Assembly: GCF_902170305.1 (NCBI RefSeq)
Contig: NZ_CABHWW010000034.1
Coordinates: forward strand, 1-64,000
Direction of reading: 5' to 3'
Source: Yersinia alsatica
GTDB taxonomy: Bacteria > Pseudomonadota > Gammaproteobacteria > Enterobacterales > Enterobacteriaceae
DNA: 64,000 nucleotides
The translations under genes were made by a program, and so were the position numbers. Each line of letters starts with the position of its first letter. Position 1 is the first letter of the stretch. Positions 33,191 to 42,670 of this stretch are shown in pieces. The notes below the pieces were generated by a model. It saw only the letters and a list, made by a program, of their open reading frames with translations, was not told where the DNA came from and searched no databases.

Positions 33191-33212
33191 CTTCTCTGCG
33201 ACATCACCCGTG

Positions 33213-34370
33213 CTATTCCTGCTCACCTAACTGCAAAGCCACATATAGCAACAAGCGATCGTCAAAGTTTGCCAAATCCAACCCTGTCAGCTCAGAAATA
33301 CGATTTAGCCGATATTCCAAGGTATTGCGATGAATAAACAGTGCTTTTGCCGTAGCGGTGGGCTGCACATTATTACGGAACCAACAGGCCAAGGTGCGGC
33401 GCAGCAAACCATTGCTGTCCATCGCCCGCAATTTGGCTAAGGGCAGTGCCAGTTCATTGGCTTGCCAACCGCCGCGTAAACTGTCGAGCAAAACCGGTAA
33501 AACCAGATCCTGATAATAGTAACTGCGCTGCTCCGGCATTCGCTGTTTCCCCACCGCCATCGTGGTACGGGCGGTGCGATATGAGCGAGCGATGCTGCCG
33601 GGGCCGGTGAAAAAATTACCCAAAGAGAGGCGCACCCGCAGGCGACCTCGCTCCGTCATACGCGAAAGCAGCGACTCCATGCGCCGCCGATGATCGACGG
33701 CATCCCAACGGCCATGGCTATTCAGTGCCGGTTTCAGCACCACCATTTCAGTCAGGGAGACAATCGCAATCAGATTGTTGCGCTCTGGCGTGGTCAACAA
33801 AGTTTGCAGCTCTTGCAATTCCGACATGGCGCTGTCGACACTGAGCTGACCGCTGTCTACATCCACCACCGCCACAACGCGGGGCTCATTGATATCCACC
33901 CCAAGACGCTGCGCCCATTCAATCAGCGCCGGTGATATCTCTTCGGTGCGGATTAGGTTCAAGACTAGCTCTTCGCGCAAGCGGCTATCTTGCGCCAACA
34001 GGTGCACCAAGCGCGCCTGTTCCATCATCATTTCCGCCGCCATACACACCAGCTCGCCATACTGACGTAACTGGCCCGGATTCCCCGTCAGACCAATCAC
34101 GCCAACAATTTCGCCCTCAAGGCGCAATGGCAGATTGATTCCGGGCTTCACGCCGTGTAATTGGCGCGCGACAGCTTCGTCAATGTCAACAATCCGGCCA
34201 TGAGACAGCGACAACAGCGCGCCCTCATGTAGCTCACCGAGGCGCTCTTCATCACCGCTGCCAATAATCCGCCCTTTGCCATCCATCACATTAATATTGG
34301 TATCAATGATCTTCATGGTACGAGTGACAATATCCTGGGCTAGCCGGGGGTCGAGATTATAGACGCTCAT
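33213..34370 (-). CDS. cdaR: Sugar-diacid regulator CdaR
   Basis: A transcriptional activator of galactarate, glucarate and glycerate genes. The product has 385 residues. The N-terminal diacid-binding domain (about 1-135) starts MSVYNLDPRLAQDIVTRTM. The C-terminal PucR-type helix-turn-helix contains ATAKALFIHRNTLEYRLNRI near 340-360. It lies between the garPD and garLRK units, its expected targets. Confidence 0.94.
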   Translation of the reverse strand: MSVYNLDPRLAQDIVTRTMKIIDTNINVMDGKGRIIGSGDEERLGELHEGALLSLSHGRIVDIDEAVARQLHGVKPGINLPLRLEGEIVGVIGLTGNPGQLRQYGELVCMAAEMMMEQARLVHLLAQDSRLREELVLNLIRTEEISPALIEWAQRLGVDINEPRVVAVVDVDSGQLSVDSAMSELQELQTLLTTPERNNLIAIVSLTEMVVLKPALNSHGRWDAVDHRRRMESLLSRMTERGRLRVRLSLGNFFTGPGSIARSYRTARTTMAVGKQRMPEQRSYYYQDLVLPVLLDSLRGGWQANELALPLAKLRAMDSNGLLRRTLACWFRNNVQPTATAKALFIHRNTLEYRLNRISELTGLDLANFDDRLLLYVALQLGEQE

Positions 34371-34616
34371 GAGTAAGACCTCAGTTTAGGCTAATGCACC
34401 AGCATATGTGGTCTGTAGTGGGATTACATTGGACAACTGCCCAATTTTGTAGTGCAAGAGAGAGAGTTGAGGCGATGCTCACAAAAATGATAAATCAGGA
34501 TGAGAATAGAGGGGAAAGAGTGATAACTGGCGGGCATTATCCGCAAACTCCCGATAAAGGGATCAGGGCCAGCAAGTGTTAGCCCTGATGGATAAATGAC
34601 GGTTATAAATAAATGA

Positions 34617-35765
34617 TTATGATTTAGCGGCAGCCATACCAATTGCCAATGTGGCAGCAATATTGCGCGCCGTCATGAATACATTGTCGGCAGCATTATC
34701 CAACGCCTGCTCCAAGGTACAAATACTGTAAATCACACTAAATACGGCATCCAGACCATGTTCATACACCACATCCACATCGGCAGTCAGGCTACCTGCA
34801 ATCCCAATCACCGGTTTGTTATAACGTTTGGCTACTCTGGCGACACCGATAGGCACCTTGCCGTGAATGGTTTGGCTATCAATCCGCCCTTCGCCAGTAA
34901 TCACGAAAGTGGCATCGCGGACTAATGCATCCAGACCAAGGGCATCGGTCACAATATCAATCCCCGGACTTAACGTCGCCCCGCAAAAAGCCAGCAACGC
35001 CGCACCTAAGCCCCCTGCCGCTCCCGCACCTTCAACCTGATCAACATCAATATCCAGATAGCGCTTAATAACACTCGCGTAATGCAGCAATCCTTCATCC
35101 AGTTGAGTCACCATCGCCGGGGTGGCCCCCTTCTGCCGCCCGAAAATAGCCGAAGCCCCTTCACTGCCGGTCAGTGGATTAGTGACATCACAGGCAACAT
35201 CGATTTGGCACTGTTTAATCCGCGGATCCAGCCCGGAAATATCAATTGAATCCAGCTCAGATAGCTTCCCGCCGCCGAAACCCATCTGCTTGCCATGCTT
35301 GTCTAATAATTTGACACCCAGCGCCTGCACCATCCCCGCGCCACCATCATTGGTCGCACTGCCACCGATTCCGATAATGATATGTTTCACGCCCTGATCC
35401 AGCGCATTACAAATCAGTTCACCCGTGCCATAAGAGGTGGTTTTCAGTGGGTTGCGTAACTCTGGCGGGACCAGCTCCAGTCCACTGGCCGCAGCCATTT
35501 CAATAAATGCAGATTTTTCATCACCGGATATCCCGTAAAAGGCATCAACTTCTTCCCCTAACGGGCCGGTTACATTGACCTTAATGATCCGCCCGGCAGT
35601 GGCGGCAACCATAGCTTCTACTGTGCCTTCGCCGCCATCAGCGACCGGCAACTTGATATATTGCGCATCAGGAAACTGGGTACGAAAACCCGCTTCAATC
35701 TGCACCGCAACGTCCAACGCGGATAAACTTTCTTTATAAGAGTCCGGAGCGATGACTATTTTCAT
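34617..35765 (-). CDS. garK: Glycerate 2-kinase
   Basis: GarK phosphorylates D-glycerate to 2-phosphoglycerate, the last step of the pathway. The product has 382 residues from the ATG at 35765 (MKIVIAPDSYKESLSA). Family motifs include GGEGTVEA, GGSATNDGGAG and TGEGRIDSQT. It is last in a garL-garR-garK transcript; 54 bp separate it from garR. Confidence 0.94.
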   Translation of the reverse strand: MKIVIAPDSYKESLSALDVAVQIEAGFRTQFPDAQYIKLPVADGGEGTVEAMVAATAGRIIKVNVTGPLGEEVDAFYGISGDEKSAFIEMAAASGLELVPPELRNPLKTTSYGTGELICNALDQGVKHIIIGIGGSATNDGGAGMVQALGVKLLDKHGKQMGFGGGKLSELDSIDISGLDPRIKQCQIDVACDVTNPLTGSEGASAIFGRQKGATPAMVTQLDEGLLHYASVIKRYLDIDVDQVEGAGAAGGLGAALLAFCGATLSPGIDIVTDALGLDALVRDATFVITGEGRIDSQTIHGKVPIGVARVAKRYNKPVIGIAGSLTADVDVVYEHGLDAVFSVIYSICTLEQALDNAADNVFMTARNIAATLAIGMAAAKS

Positions 35766-35819
35766 AAATGATTTAATCTCATGAGCTATCCGATGCCGCA
35801 CGGGCACCGGCACCACTGA

Positions 35820-36704
35820 TTAACGTGTCACTTCAACTTTAGCCAATTTCTCGTAATAGCAAGCCAATGCACTGTGGTCTGCGGTTCCCAGCCCATCGGC
35901 TTTCAATGCTTGCATCATCTCCATGACTGCGGCAGTTAACGGCAATTGTGCGCCGACACCGTGCGAGGTATCCAGGGCGTTAGCCAAATCTTTAATATGC
36001 AAATCAATGCGAAAACCCGGTTTGAAGTTACGATCCATCACCATCGGCGCTTTGGCTTCCAGCACGGTACTGCCCGCCAGGCCACCACGGATGGCCTGGA
36101 ACACCAGATCCGGATTGACACCGGCTTTGGTCGCCAGTACCAAGGCTTCAGACATCGCGGCAATATTCAGCGCCACCACCACCTGATTAGCCAGTTTAGT
36201 CACATTACCCGCACCAATATCACCAGTATGAACGACTGAGCCGCCCATGGCTTTCATCACCGCAAAACACTGGTCGAAAACCGCTTTATCGCCACCCACC
36301 ATCACCGACAAAGTGCCATCGATCGCTTTCGGCTCACCACCACTGACGGGCGCATCCAGCATCGCAATCTGCTTTGCTGCCAGCGCTTCGCTGATTTCGC
36401 GGCTGACCAGCGGCGCAATCGAACTCATGTCAATCAGCACCGTACCCGGCTTCGCGCCTTCAATCACGCCATTCTCACCCAATACCACCTCCTTCACATG
36501 AGGCGAGTTAGGCAGCATGGTAATAATGATATCGCACTCTGCTGCCAGTGCTTTTGGCGTTGCCGCCGTGCTGGCACCAGCACTGAGCAGCTCATCCAAT
36601 ACCGACGCATTCCGATCAAGGACAGTTAACGAGTAGCCCGCTTTCAGCAGATTCTTACTCATTGGTTTTCCCATAATTCCTAAACCAATAAAGCCGATTT
36701 TCAT
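35820..36704 (-). CDS. garR: 2-hydroxy-3-oxopropionate (tartronate semialdehyde) reductase
   Basis: GarR reduces tartronate semialdehyde from GarL to D-glycerate with NAD(P)H. The product has 294 residues and belongs to the beta-hydroxyacid dehydrogenase family. The N-terminal Rossmann motif GFIGLGIMGKPM is at 4-15, the substrate-binding DAPVSGG near 118, and the catalytic Lys in GAGNVTKLANQ near 171. Confidence 0.95.
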   Translation of the reverse strand: MKIGFIGLGIMGKPMSKNLLKAGYSLTVLDRNASVLDELLSAGASTAATPKALAAECDIIITMLPNSPHVKEVVLGENGVIEGAKPGTVLIDMSSIAPLVSREISEALAAKQIAMLDAPVSGGEPKAIDGTLSVMVGGDKAVFDQCFAVMKAMGGSVVHTGDIGAGNVTKLANQVVVALNIAAMSEALVLATKAGVNPDLVFQAIRGGLAGSTVLEAKAPMVMDRNFKPGFRIDLHIKDLANALDTSHGVGAQLPLTAAVMEMMQALKADGLGTADHSALACYYEKLAKVEVTR

Positions 36705-36773
36705 TTGTCACTCCTCAATTAAGTCGCCAGGCCGTCAATGCGGCGGCACTGAATAGTTAAAACAGGCCGAACA

Positions 36774-37544
36774 TTATTTTTTAAATTTGTCGCACAATGC
36801 CTGGGTGGCACTGCGAAATACCCCCAAGTCACTTCCGACCGCCACAAAAGTTGCGCCCCATTCCAGATAACGGCGAGCATCAGCTTCTACCGGTGCCAGA
36901 ATGCCGCTCGGCTTACCCTGTGCTTTAGCGCGGTCGAATATATGGCGAATTACTTTTTGCACTTCAGGATGGTTTGGCTGCCCCAAATAACCCAGCGCAG
37001 CAGAGAGGTCGCCCGGGCCGACAAAAATGCCATCCACACCATCAACGGCAGCAATAGCATCCAGATTATCCACCCCTTGCTGACTTTCGATTTGCACCAG
37101 TACGGTAATGTTGTCGTTAATGGTGGCGAAGTAATCCGGCACGGTGCCGTAATTATTGCCACGATGAGAGACCGAAACACCGCGAATACCTGCTGGCGGA
37201 TAGCGGGTTGAGGCAACCGCACGAATAGCCTCTTCTTCACTTTCGACAAAAGGAATCAGGAAATTGTAGAAACCGATATCCAGCAACCGCTTGATAATAA
37301 TGGGTTCATTACAGGGTGCGCGGACAACTGGCGCGCTATTGCTGCCTTTCAGCGCCATTAACTGTGGGATAAATGTCGTGACGTCGTTCGGGGCATGTTC
37401 ACCATCCAACACTAACCAATCGAAACCCGCCAGACCTAATACCTCGGCTGAAATATGATTTGCCAGCGCGCTCCAGCAACCAATCAAGGTTTGCCCTTGT
37501 TGTAGGTTGCGGCGGAACTGATTAGGATAATTTTGGAGACTCAT
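36774..37544 (-). CDS. garL: 5-keto-4-deoxy-D-glucarate aldolase
   Basis: GarL cleaves 5-keto-4-deoxy-D-glucarate into pyruvate and tartronate semialdehyde. It is a metal-dependent HpcH/HpaI aldolase. The ATG at 37544 has AAGGA six bases upstream and gives 256 residues, the E. coli length; a TTG two codons earlier is less likely. Conserved segments are [11 protein letters not shown] near 47, [10 protein letters not shown], and [17 protein letters not shown]. It is first of the garLRK unit. Confidence 0.95.
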   Translation of the reverse strand: MSLQNYPNQFRRNLQQGQTLIGCWSALANHISAEVLGLAGFDWLVLDGEHAPNDVTTFIPQLMALKGSNSAPVVRAPCNEPIIIKRLLDIGFYNFLIPFVESEEEAIRAVASTRYPPAGIRGVSVSHRGNNYGTVPDYFATINDNITVLVQIESQQGVDNLDAIAAVDGVDGIFVGPGDLSAALGYLGQPNHPEVQKVIRHIFDRAKAQGKPSGILAPVEADARRYLEWGATFVAVGSDLGVFRSATQALCDKFKK

Positions 37545-37897
37545 TTTCAATCCTTATTCTACGATTCACGATAATCATTATAGAAACCGCGTTCCAATAA
37601 ACCATCGGGCAAAAGAACAGGAATAATGAGTTATTAACTTATCGTTATAGGCAGATGCACAATAAAATGCGCCCTGCTTCACAGACTGTGTCATGCTCGC
37701 AATGGCATCACTCATTCGGCGCTCTGGATGAGCAAAGGAGTAATGGCAAAGAGTTCACAAAATCTCGCCACAGTAGTGATAAGGTACAGAGTCAGCAGGT
37801 GGAGAGTGCTGTGGAGAGTGCTGATGTGTTTTGGGCTATTTGCACCATAGGCTGTGGTCAACCACACTTGCCAGATAAGAAGTTGGAGGAGAGCAAC
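37545..37897. other. Divergent intergenic region garL-dicD
   Basis: This 353-bp gap between divergent genes must hold the promoters of garLRK and of dicD. An open frame in register with dicD extends back to about 37655, but its translation does not resemble the TetR family. No repeat or RNA gene was recognised. Confidence 0.5.
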
Positions 37898-38473
37898 GTG
37901 CAACGTGAACAAGTTTTAAGCAGTGCGCTCAATCTGTTAGAGCAGCAAGGGCTGGCAAATACCACGCTGGAGATGCTGGCAAAAGAAGTCTCGGTCGAAG
38001 TCAGTGATCTGGCCCGATTTTGGCCTGACCGCGAAGCATTATTGTATGATTGCCTGCGCTATCATGGTCAGCAAATCGATACCTGGCGGCGTCAGTTGCA
38101 GTTGGACGAGACATTATCGCCCAAACAGAAGCTACTAGCGCGCTATCAAACACTGAGTGAACAAGTGCAAAATCAGCGCTATCCCGGCTGCCTGTTCATT
38201 GCTGCGTGCAGTTTCTATCCTGATGATGATCACCCCATTCACCAGTTAGCGGAGCAACAAAAACTCGCTTCATTGCACTATACTGAGGAGCTGCTGCAAG
38301 AGATGGATGCTGATGACGCCAGCATGGTGGCACAGCAGATGGAGCTGATTCTGGAAGGTTGCCTGAGCAAGCTACTGGTTAAGCGCCAATTGGCAGATGT
38401 TGAAGTCGCCAAACGCTTGGCTGAAGATGTTTTGGACGTTGCCCAGTGCCGTAAAAATGGTGCGCTAAGCTAG
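37898..38473 (+). CDS. dicD: TetR-family regulator (YjdC/DicD)
   Basis: A 191-residue TetR-type repressor. The GTG at 37898 (GGAGGA about 12 bases upstream) gives the conserved start [18 protein letters not shown]. The N-terminal helix-turn-helix (about 10-55) has [24 protein letters not shown]. The C-terminal domain includes [16 protein letters not shown] and [10 protein letters not shown]. In E. coli this gene follows dsbD and precedes pheU. Here dsbD is 13 kb away but the tRNA-Phe is still next, which fixes the block 24.7-37.6 kb as an insertion or lineage-specific rearrangement. Confidence 0.9.
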   Translation: MQREQVLSSALNLLEQQGLANTTLEMLAKEVSVEVSDLARFWPDREALLYDCLRYHGQQIDTWRRQLQLDETLSPKQKLLARYQTLSEQVQNQRYPGCLFIAACSFYPDDDHPIHQLAEQQKLASLHYTEELLQEMDADDASMVAQQMELILEGCLSKLLVKRQLADVEVAKRLAEDVLDVAQCRKNGALS

Positions 38474-38577
38474 GCTGCTCTGAACAGAATTTTATGGCAA
38501 TTACTCGGCATTTTTTCTTTTTTTGCCTGAAAAGAGAGCGATCAGCACAGTTTTAGTGGTTTTAAGCTATAAATCCG

Positions 38578-38606
38578 TTGACGATCAGCGGCCAATACGG
38601 TTTAAT
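38578..38606 (+). promoter_or_regulatory. Promoter of tRNA-Phe
   Basis: TTGACG (38578-38583) and TTTAAT (38601-38606) are separated by 17 bp and followed by a GC-rich discriminator (GCGCCCC). The tRNA begins 10 bp later. This is a typical stable-RNA promoter. Confidence 0.8.
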
Positions 38607-38616
38607 GCGCCCCGTT

Positions 38617-38692
38617 GCCCGGATAGCTCAGTCGGTAGAGCAGGGGATTGAAAATCCCCGTGTCCTTGGTTCGATTCCGAGTCCGGGCACCA
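38617..38692 (+). tRNA. pheU: tRNA-Phe (anticodon GAA)
   Basis: A 76-nt cloverleaf starting GCCCGGAUAGCUC, anticodon GAA in GAUUGAAAAUC, T-arm GUUCGAUUCC, and an encoded CCA end. Its place after dicD matches E. coli pheU. It is the insertion site of the genomic island that follows. Confidence 0.97.
38670..38692 (+). other. Probable attL of the genomic island
   Basis: P4-type integrases recombine into the 3' end of tRNA genes and recreate it. The integrase starts 196 bp to the right, so the T-arm to CCA segment is the expected attL core. No matching copy was found elsewhere in the window, so attR is outside. The core boundaries are inferred. Confidence 0.55.
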
Positions 38693-38703
38693 AATTCATA
38701 TCA

Positions 38704-38729
38704 ACGGACCTCCACGGAGGTCCGTTTTT
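38704..38729 (+). terminator. Terminator of tRNA-Phe
   Basis: ACGGACCTCC and GGAGGTCCGT form a strong stem followed by TTTT, 12 bp after the tRNA. Confidence 0.88.
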
Positions 38730-38887
38730 GCATTCTAAGCCCTTACAAATCAACACCTCTACATTCCCTTAACTCCACCCAACTCAATCAACTTCAACCC
38801 GCATCAAGTCCCTTGCGAGGGTACAACTGAGGGTATAGTCTGATTCGATAAAATTTATACCCCTTTTACTATCAGGAGATACCGCCA

Positions 38888-40144
38888 ATGGCGCTCACTG
38901 ACGCTAAAATCCGTGCAGCTAAACCGGATGAAAAACCTTATAAACTTGCCGACAGCGGCAACATGTTTTTGCTCGTTCACCCTAACGGCTCGCGCTACTG
39001 GCGGCTCCGCTACCGGTTTCTGGGCAAAGAGAAAACGCTCGCTATGGGTGTATATCCTGAAGTTTCGTTATCAGAAGCAAGGGAAAAGCGCGATGCTGCG
39101 AGGAAGCAGATAACCGAGGGAATTGACCCCTGCGAACAGAAAAGGATCAAAAAATCAGTCCCCGAAACAGCTCTGACATTTGAAGGCATCGCAAGACAGT
39201 GGCATAAGAGCAATAAAAAATGGTCCGAAGCTCACAGCGAGAAGATACTGAAAAGTCTCGAGACGCATGTTTTCCCCTTCATCGGCTCACGTGATATTAC
39301 CACCCTCAGGACTCCCGATTTACTTGTCCCCGTTAAAGCTGCCGAAGCAAAAGAGATTTATGAGATTGCCGCCCGCCTTCAGCAACGTATCACTGCAATC
39401 ATGCGCTATGCCGCCCAGTCAGGCATTATCAGCTATAACCCTGCAGTAGATATGGCTGGCGCTTTAACGACGGTGAAACGCCAGCATCGCCCTGCCCTCG
39501 CCTTAAATCGCATTTCAGACCTCCTTGAACGACTGGATGCCTACAGAGGACAACCTCTTACCCGACTGGCAACTAAACTTACCCTGCTTATCTTCATCCG
39601 TTCCAGTGAACTTCGCTTTGCCAGGTGGTCTGAGACCGACTTTAAGAAAGCCATGTGGACCATTCCTCCAGAACGGAAACCTATTGAAGGGGTTAAGTAC
39701 TCACATCGTGGATCCAAGATGCGTACAGAGCATCTGGTGCCACTCTCCACTCAGGCGCTGAATATACTGCAGCAGATCCACACGATCAGCGGAGAACATG
39801 AACTGATTTTCACCGGCGATCACAATCCATGGAAACCCATGAGTGAAAATACCGTGAATAACGCACTGCGACTGATGGGCTACGATACAAAGGTCGATGT
39901 CTGTGGTCATGGATTCCGGGCAATGGCCTGCAGTTCGTTGATTGAGTCAGGATTGTGGTCCAGGGACGCAGTTGAACGCCAGATGAGCCATCAGGAGCGA
40001 AATGGCGTACGTGCGGCTTATATTCATAAAGCGGAGTTTCTGGATGAGCGCAGGTTGATGCTGCAATGGTGGGCTGATTTTTTAGATGCAAATGCTGAGA
40101 AATCAGTAAGCCCCTTTGATTTTGCAAAACTCCAGTTCAGATAG
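38888..40144 (+). CDS. intS: P4-type tyrosine integrase
   Basis: A 418-residue site-specific recombinase. The N-terminal arm-binding domain (MALTDAKIRAAKPDEKPYKLAD..GN, DUF4102 type) is followed by a core-binding domain and a catalytic domain. The catalytic Arg lies in FIRSSELRFARW, the HxxR box in HGFRAMACS, and the nucleophile Tyr in AAYIHKAEFLDERRLM. It lies directly downstream of tRNA-Phe and is read away from it. The family integrates islands into tRNA genes. Confidence 0.95.
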   Translation: MALTDAKIRAAKPDEKPYKLADSGNMFLLVHPNGSRYWRLRYRFLGKEKTLAMGVYPEVSLSEAREKRDAARKQITEGIDPCEQKRIKKSVPETALTFEGIARQWHKSNKKWSEAHSEKILKSLETHVFPFIGSRDITTLRTPDLLVPVKAAEAKEIYEIAARLQQRITAIMRYAAQSGIISYNPAVDMAGALTTVKRQHRPALALNRISDLLERLDAYRGQPLTRLATKLTLLIFIRSSELRFARWSETDFKKAMWTIPPERKPIEGVKYSHRGSKMRTEHLVPLSTQALNILQQIHTISGEHELIFTGDHNPWKPMSENTVNNALRLMGYDTKVDVCGHGFRAMACSSLIESGLWSRDAVERQMSHQERNGVRAAYIHKAEFLDERRLMLQWWADFLDANAEKSVSPFDFAKLQFR

Positions 40145-40174
40145 CTGCCCCCAAAACCTGTCAGAATAGTTCAC

Positions 40175-40205
40175 GTTAAGCACCTCCATTTCGGGGGTGC
40201 TTAAC
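40175..40205 (+). terminator. Terminator downstream of the integrase
   Basis: GTTAAGCACC and GGTGCTTAAC form a perfect 10-bp stem starting 30 bp after the int stop. A T-rich stretch (TTTTTATTTTTT) lies 10 bp beyond. Confidence 0.78.
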
Positions 40206-40771
40206 AGAGGTAGTTTTTATTTTTTGAACAAAGATTGCATTCATGATTTTTCATACATGTAACCTCTTCTACAGCCGGTTATAAAGCTCAGCTTAGTGCC
40301 AGAAGTCAGCCTCAATCTAAGCTTTACTATCGGCCAAAAGTGAATGCTCAAAGCAAGCAGCCATCGGGCGAGCATGTTAACGGCTTTAGCAAAATGCAGC
40401 TTGCTAGTTCCCCAAAATGTGGCCAAAAGAAGAGCAAGGTATAAATGAAATGCCCATTATTGAAGCAACCCGAGGACGAAGATATGCTGGAACAAGTACC
40501 CCATCCGCAAGAGACACCTTGTGCATCTGCTTGTTTTAGTTAACGATGAATTATCATAGGACGGGAAGGGTATTAGTGCTAAAATTACTGGTTTTGTAAT
40601 AACTCATATTCGGTGTCCTTAGGGAATTCGTTTTGAAGGGGTTAGGTAGGTGCACTTTAGTACGTTCCATTAAAAAGTACCGATGAGCGGCATTTGAAGG
40701 TGAGTTTGATGCCTGAATGAGCTAAGGTGTAAAGAGGTTTTCATGCGAAATTTATTTTTTTGTAGGTTAAA
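40206..40771. other. Gap between integrase and restriction-modification genes
   Basis: In 566 bp I recognise no gene. Short open frames (for example 40241-40426, minus) have no family features. The segment next to 40771 is AT-rich and probably carries the promoter of the following operon. Confidence 0.5.
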
Positions 40772-42670
40772 ATGAACGAAAGAATTACAGAAAACATCGT
40801 TAGGGATACCCTGAGGAATTTAGGTTATTTTGATCATGAAGATATAATAATTGAAGAGCAGAAAAGTCAAAATACGAAAATACAAAATCTGCTGAGAAGT
40901 GCGAGTAAGACTGGAAGAGGGGGTGTGGGCGCCCCAGAATTCATAATAAAATCAAAAAAAGTTCAGGACTTTGTGATTGTTTTTGAATGCAAGGCAGATA
41001 ACAAAAAACACGCTAGTGAGCTGTTGGATTGTCCTAAAGACTTTGCTGTTGATGGTGCTATTCATTACGCACGTTATTTAGCAAAAGAGTTTAATGTCAT
41101 TGCTATAGGTTGTAGCGGTCAGACGCGATCTAATTTGCGTATTTCAACATATCTACAGCCAAGAAGTGTTGCAGGTTTTATTCCCGAATGTAAGCCATTG
41201 AATAACAAAAGTGGCACCCAAATTGATAAAATAATAAGTTTTGACAATCTCATTGAACATGCAACATACGATCCAGAAGTTGAAAAAGGTCGCCTTTCGG
41301 ATTTAATGTCATTTTCGAAAGAACTTCACAATTACATGCGTGATTATGCAAAGCTCAGCGAAAGTGAAAAGCCACTTCTAGTAAGCGGAGTCCTGATTGC
41401 TTTGAGTAATATCGCGTTCTCAAAAGTATTTCCTATTTACACACCTGACGAGCTGCCAGAGAAACTCTGTGATGCAATTGAGGAGGAAATCAAAAAGTCT
41501 GACATCCCTCATGCAAAAAAACAAAATATGATTCAGCCGTACTCATTTTTACGTGTTCATCCAGAATTGAGTCGAGCGGATAAACTTACAGGTGAGAGTC
41601 CGCTCTATAACTTGATTGACAAAATCAACACTCATGCATGGCCATTCATAAGCGTATATCATGATTATGATATCATAGGGCAGTTTTATGGCGAGTTTTT
41701 GAGATACACAGGTGGGGATAAAAAGGCTCTTGGCATTGTTCTGACCCCTCGTCATATAACAGATCTTTTTTCGCGTATTGCAAATGTGCAGAAAGATAGT
41801 ACGGTTTTTGACCCCTGCTGTGGTACTGGTGGCTTTCTCGTTTCCGCAATGCATCAGATGTTTAAAAAATGCATAACTGAGGATGAAAAAGCAAGGGTGA
41901 AACAATATGGATTAATAGGTGTAGAGCAGCAACCAAATATGTATGCGCTCGCGGCTAGCAATATGATTCTTCGCGGTGATGGAAAAGCTAATCTACACCA
42001 AGGCAGCTGTTTTGATGACGCGATTACTAAAGAAATTATTTCTCGCCAGCCCGATATAGGAATGATTAACCCCCCCTATGCTCAGAAAGGAAAAGGCCTT
42101 CACGAATTAGCGTTTGTTGAGCACATGCTTGATTGTTTGAGAGTCGGAGGGGTTGGAGTCGCTATAGTTCCGATGTCTTGCGTAATCACTCCACATGAAA
42201 CAAAGCATACTTTATTATCTAAGCACTGTCTTGAAGCTGTTATGTCCATGCCTGACGAGCTTTTTACTCCTGTGGGAACAATCACATGCATTATGGTTTT
42301 CACTGCCCACAAACCTCATGAAGCTGAGGGTAAAAAAACTTGGTTTGGATACTGGAAAGATGATGGGTTTGAGAAAACTAAACAGCAAGGTCGGACAGAT
42401 ATATCAGGCCGCTGGGAAAACATCAGAGATAGATGGCTTCACTCATATAAGAATAGAGAAGACATCCCAGGCTTGTGCGTGAAGAAACAGGTCACGGCTG
42501 ACGATGAGTGGTGTGCAGAGGCTTACATGGAGACAGATTATTCCAGCGTGCTTAAGGCTGACTTTGAAGCGGCTGTGAAGAAATTCTTAGTGTTCAATAT
42601 ATTGAGGGATGAAGAAACTCCTGAAGTCGATGATTTAGGAGTTGAGGATGATTTGGAGGCATCGGAGTGA
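40772..42670 (+). CDS. BcgI-like nuclease-methyltransferase subunit
   Basis: A 632-residue fused restriction and modification subunit. The N-terminal part (about 1-130) has a PD-(D/E)xK-type nuclease pattern: PEFII at 55-59, then VIVFECK with Glu72-x-Lys74. A helical region follows. The C-terminal part is a gamma-class N6-adenine methyltransferase of HsdM type with the SAM motif DPCCGTGGFL at 347-356 and catalytic NPPY at 433-436. The partner gene overlaps by 4 nt (GTGA). Length, domain order and partner size match BcgI A (637 residues) plus BcgI B (341), the type IIB enzyme that cuts on both sides of its site. A plain type I HsdM is the alternative, but there is no hsdR and the nuclease domain is built in. 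Confidence 0.82.
   Translation: MNERITENIVRDTLRNLGYFDHEDIIIEEQKSQNTKIQNLLRSASKTGRGGVGAPEFIIKSKKVQDFVIVFECKADNKKHASELLDCPKDFAVDGAIHYARYLAKEFNVIAIGCSGQTRSNLRISTYLQPRSVAGFIPECKPLNNKSGTQIDKIISFDNLIEHATYDPEVEKGRLSDLMSFSKELHNYMRDYAKLSESEKPLLVSGVLIALSNIAFSKVFPIYTPDELPEKLCDAIEEEIKKSDIPHAKKQNMIQPYSFLRVHPELSRADKLTGESPLYNLIDKINTHAWPFISVYHDYDIIGQFYGEFLRYTGGDKKALGIVLTPRHITDLFSRIANVQKDSTVFDPCCGTGGFLVSAMHQMFKKCITEDEKARVKQYGLIGVEQQPNMYALAASNMILRGDGKANLHQGSCFDDAITKEIISRQPDIGMINPPYAQKGKGLHELAFVEHMLDCLRVGGVGVAIVPMSCVITPHETKHTLLSKHCLEAVMSMPDELFTPVGTITCIMVFTAHKPHEAEGKKTWFGYWKDDGFEKTKQQGRTDISGRWENIRDRWLHSYKNREDIPGLCVKKQVTADDEWCAEAYMETDYSSVLKADFEAAVKKFLVFNILRDEETPEVDDLGVEDDLEASE

Noticed and set aside
38670..38692. 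Search for attR repeat of the tRNA-Phe 3' end
   Set aside because: No second copy was found up to 64000, so no island end can be annotated.
40241..40426. 61-codon open frame after the integrase
   Set aside because: No ribosome site, motif or operon context.
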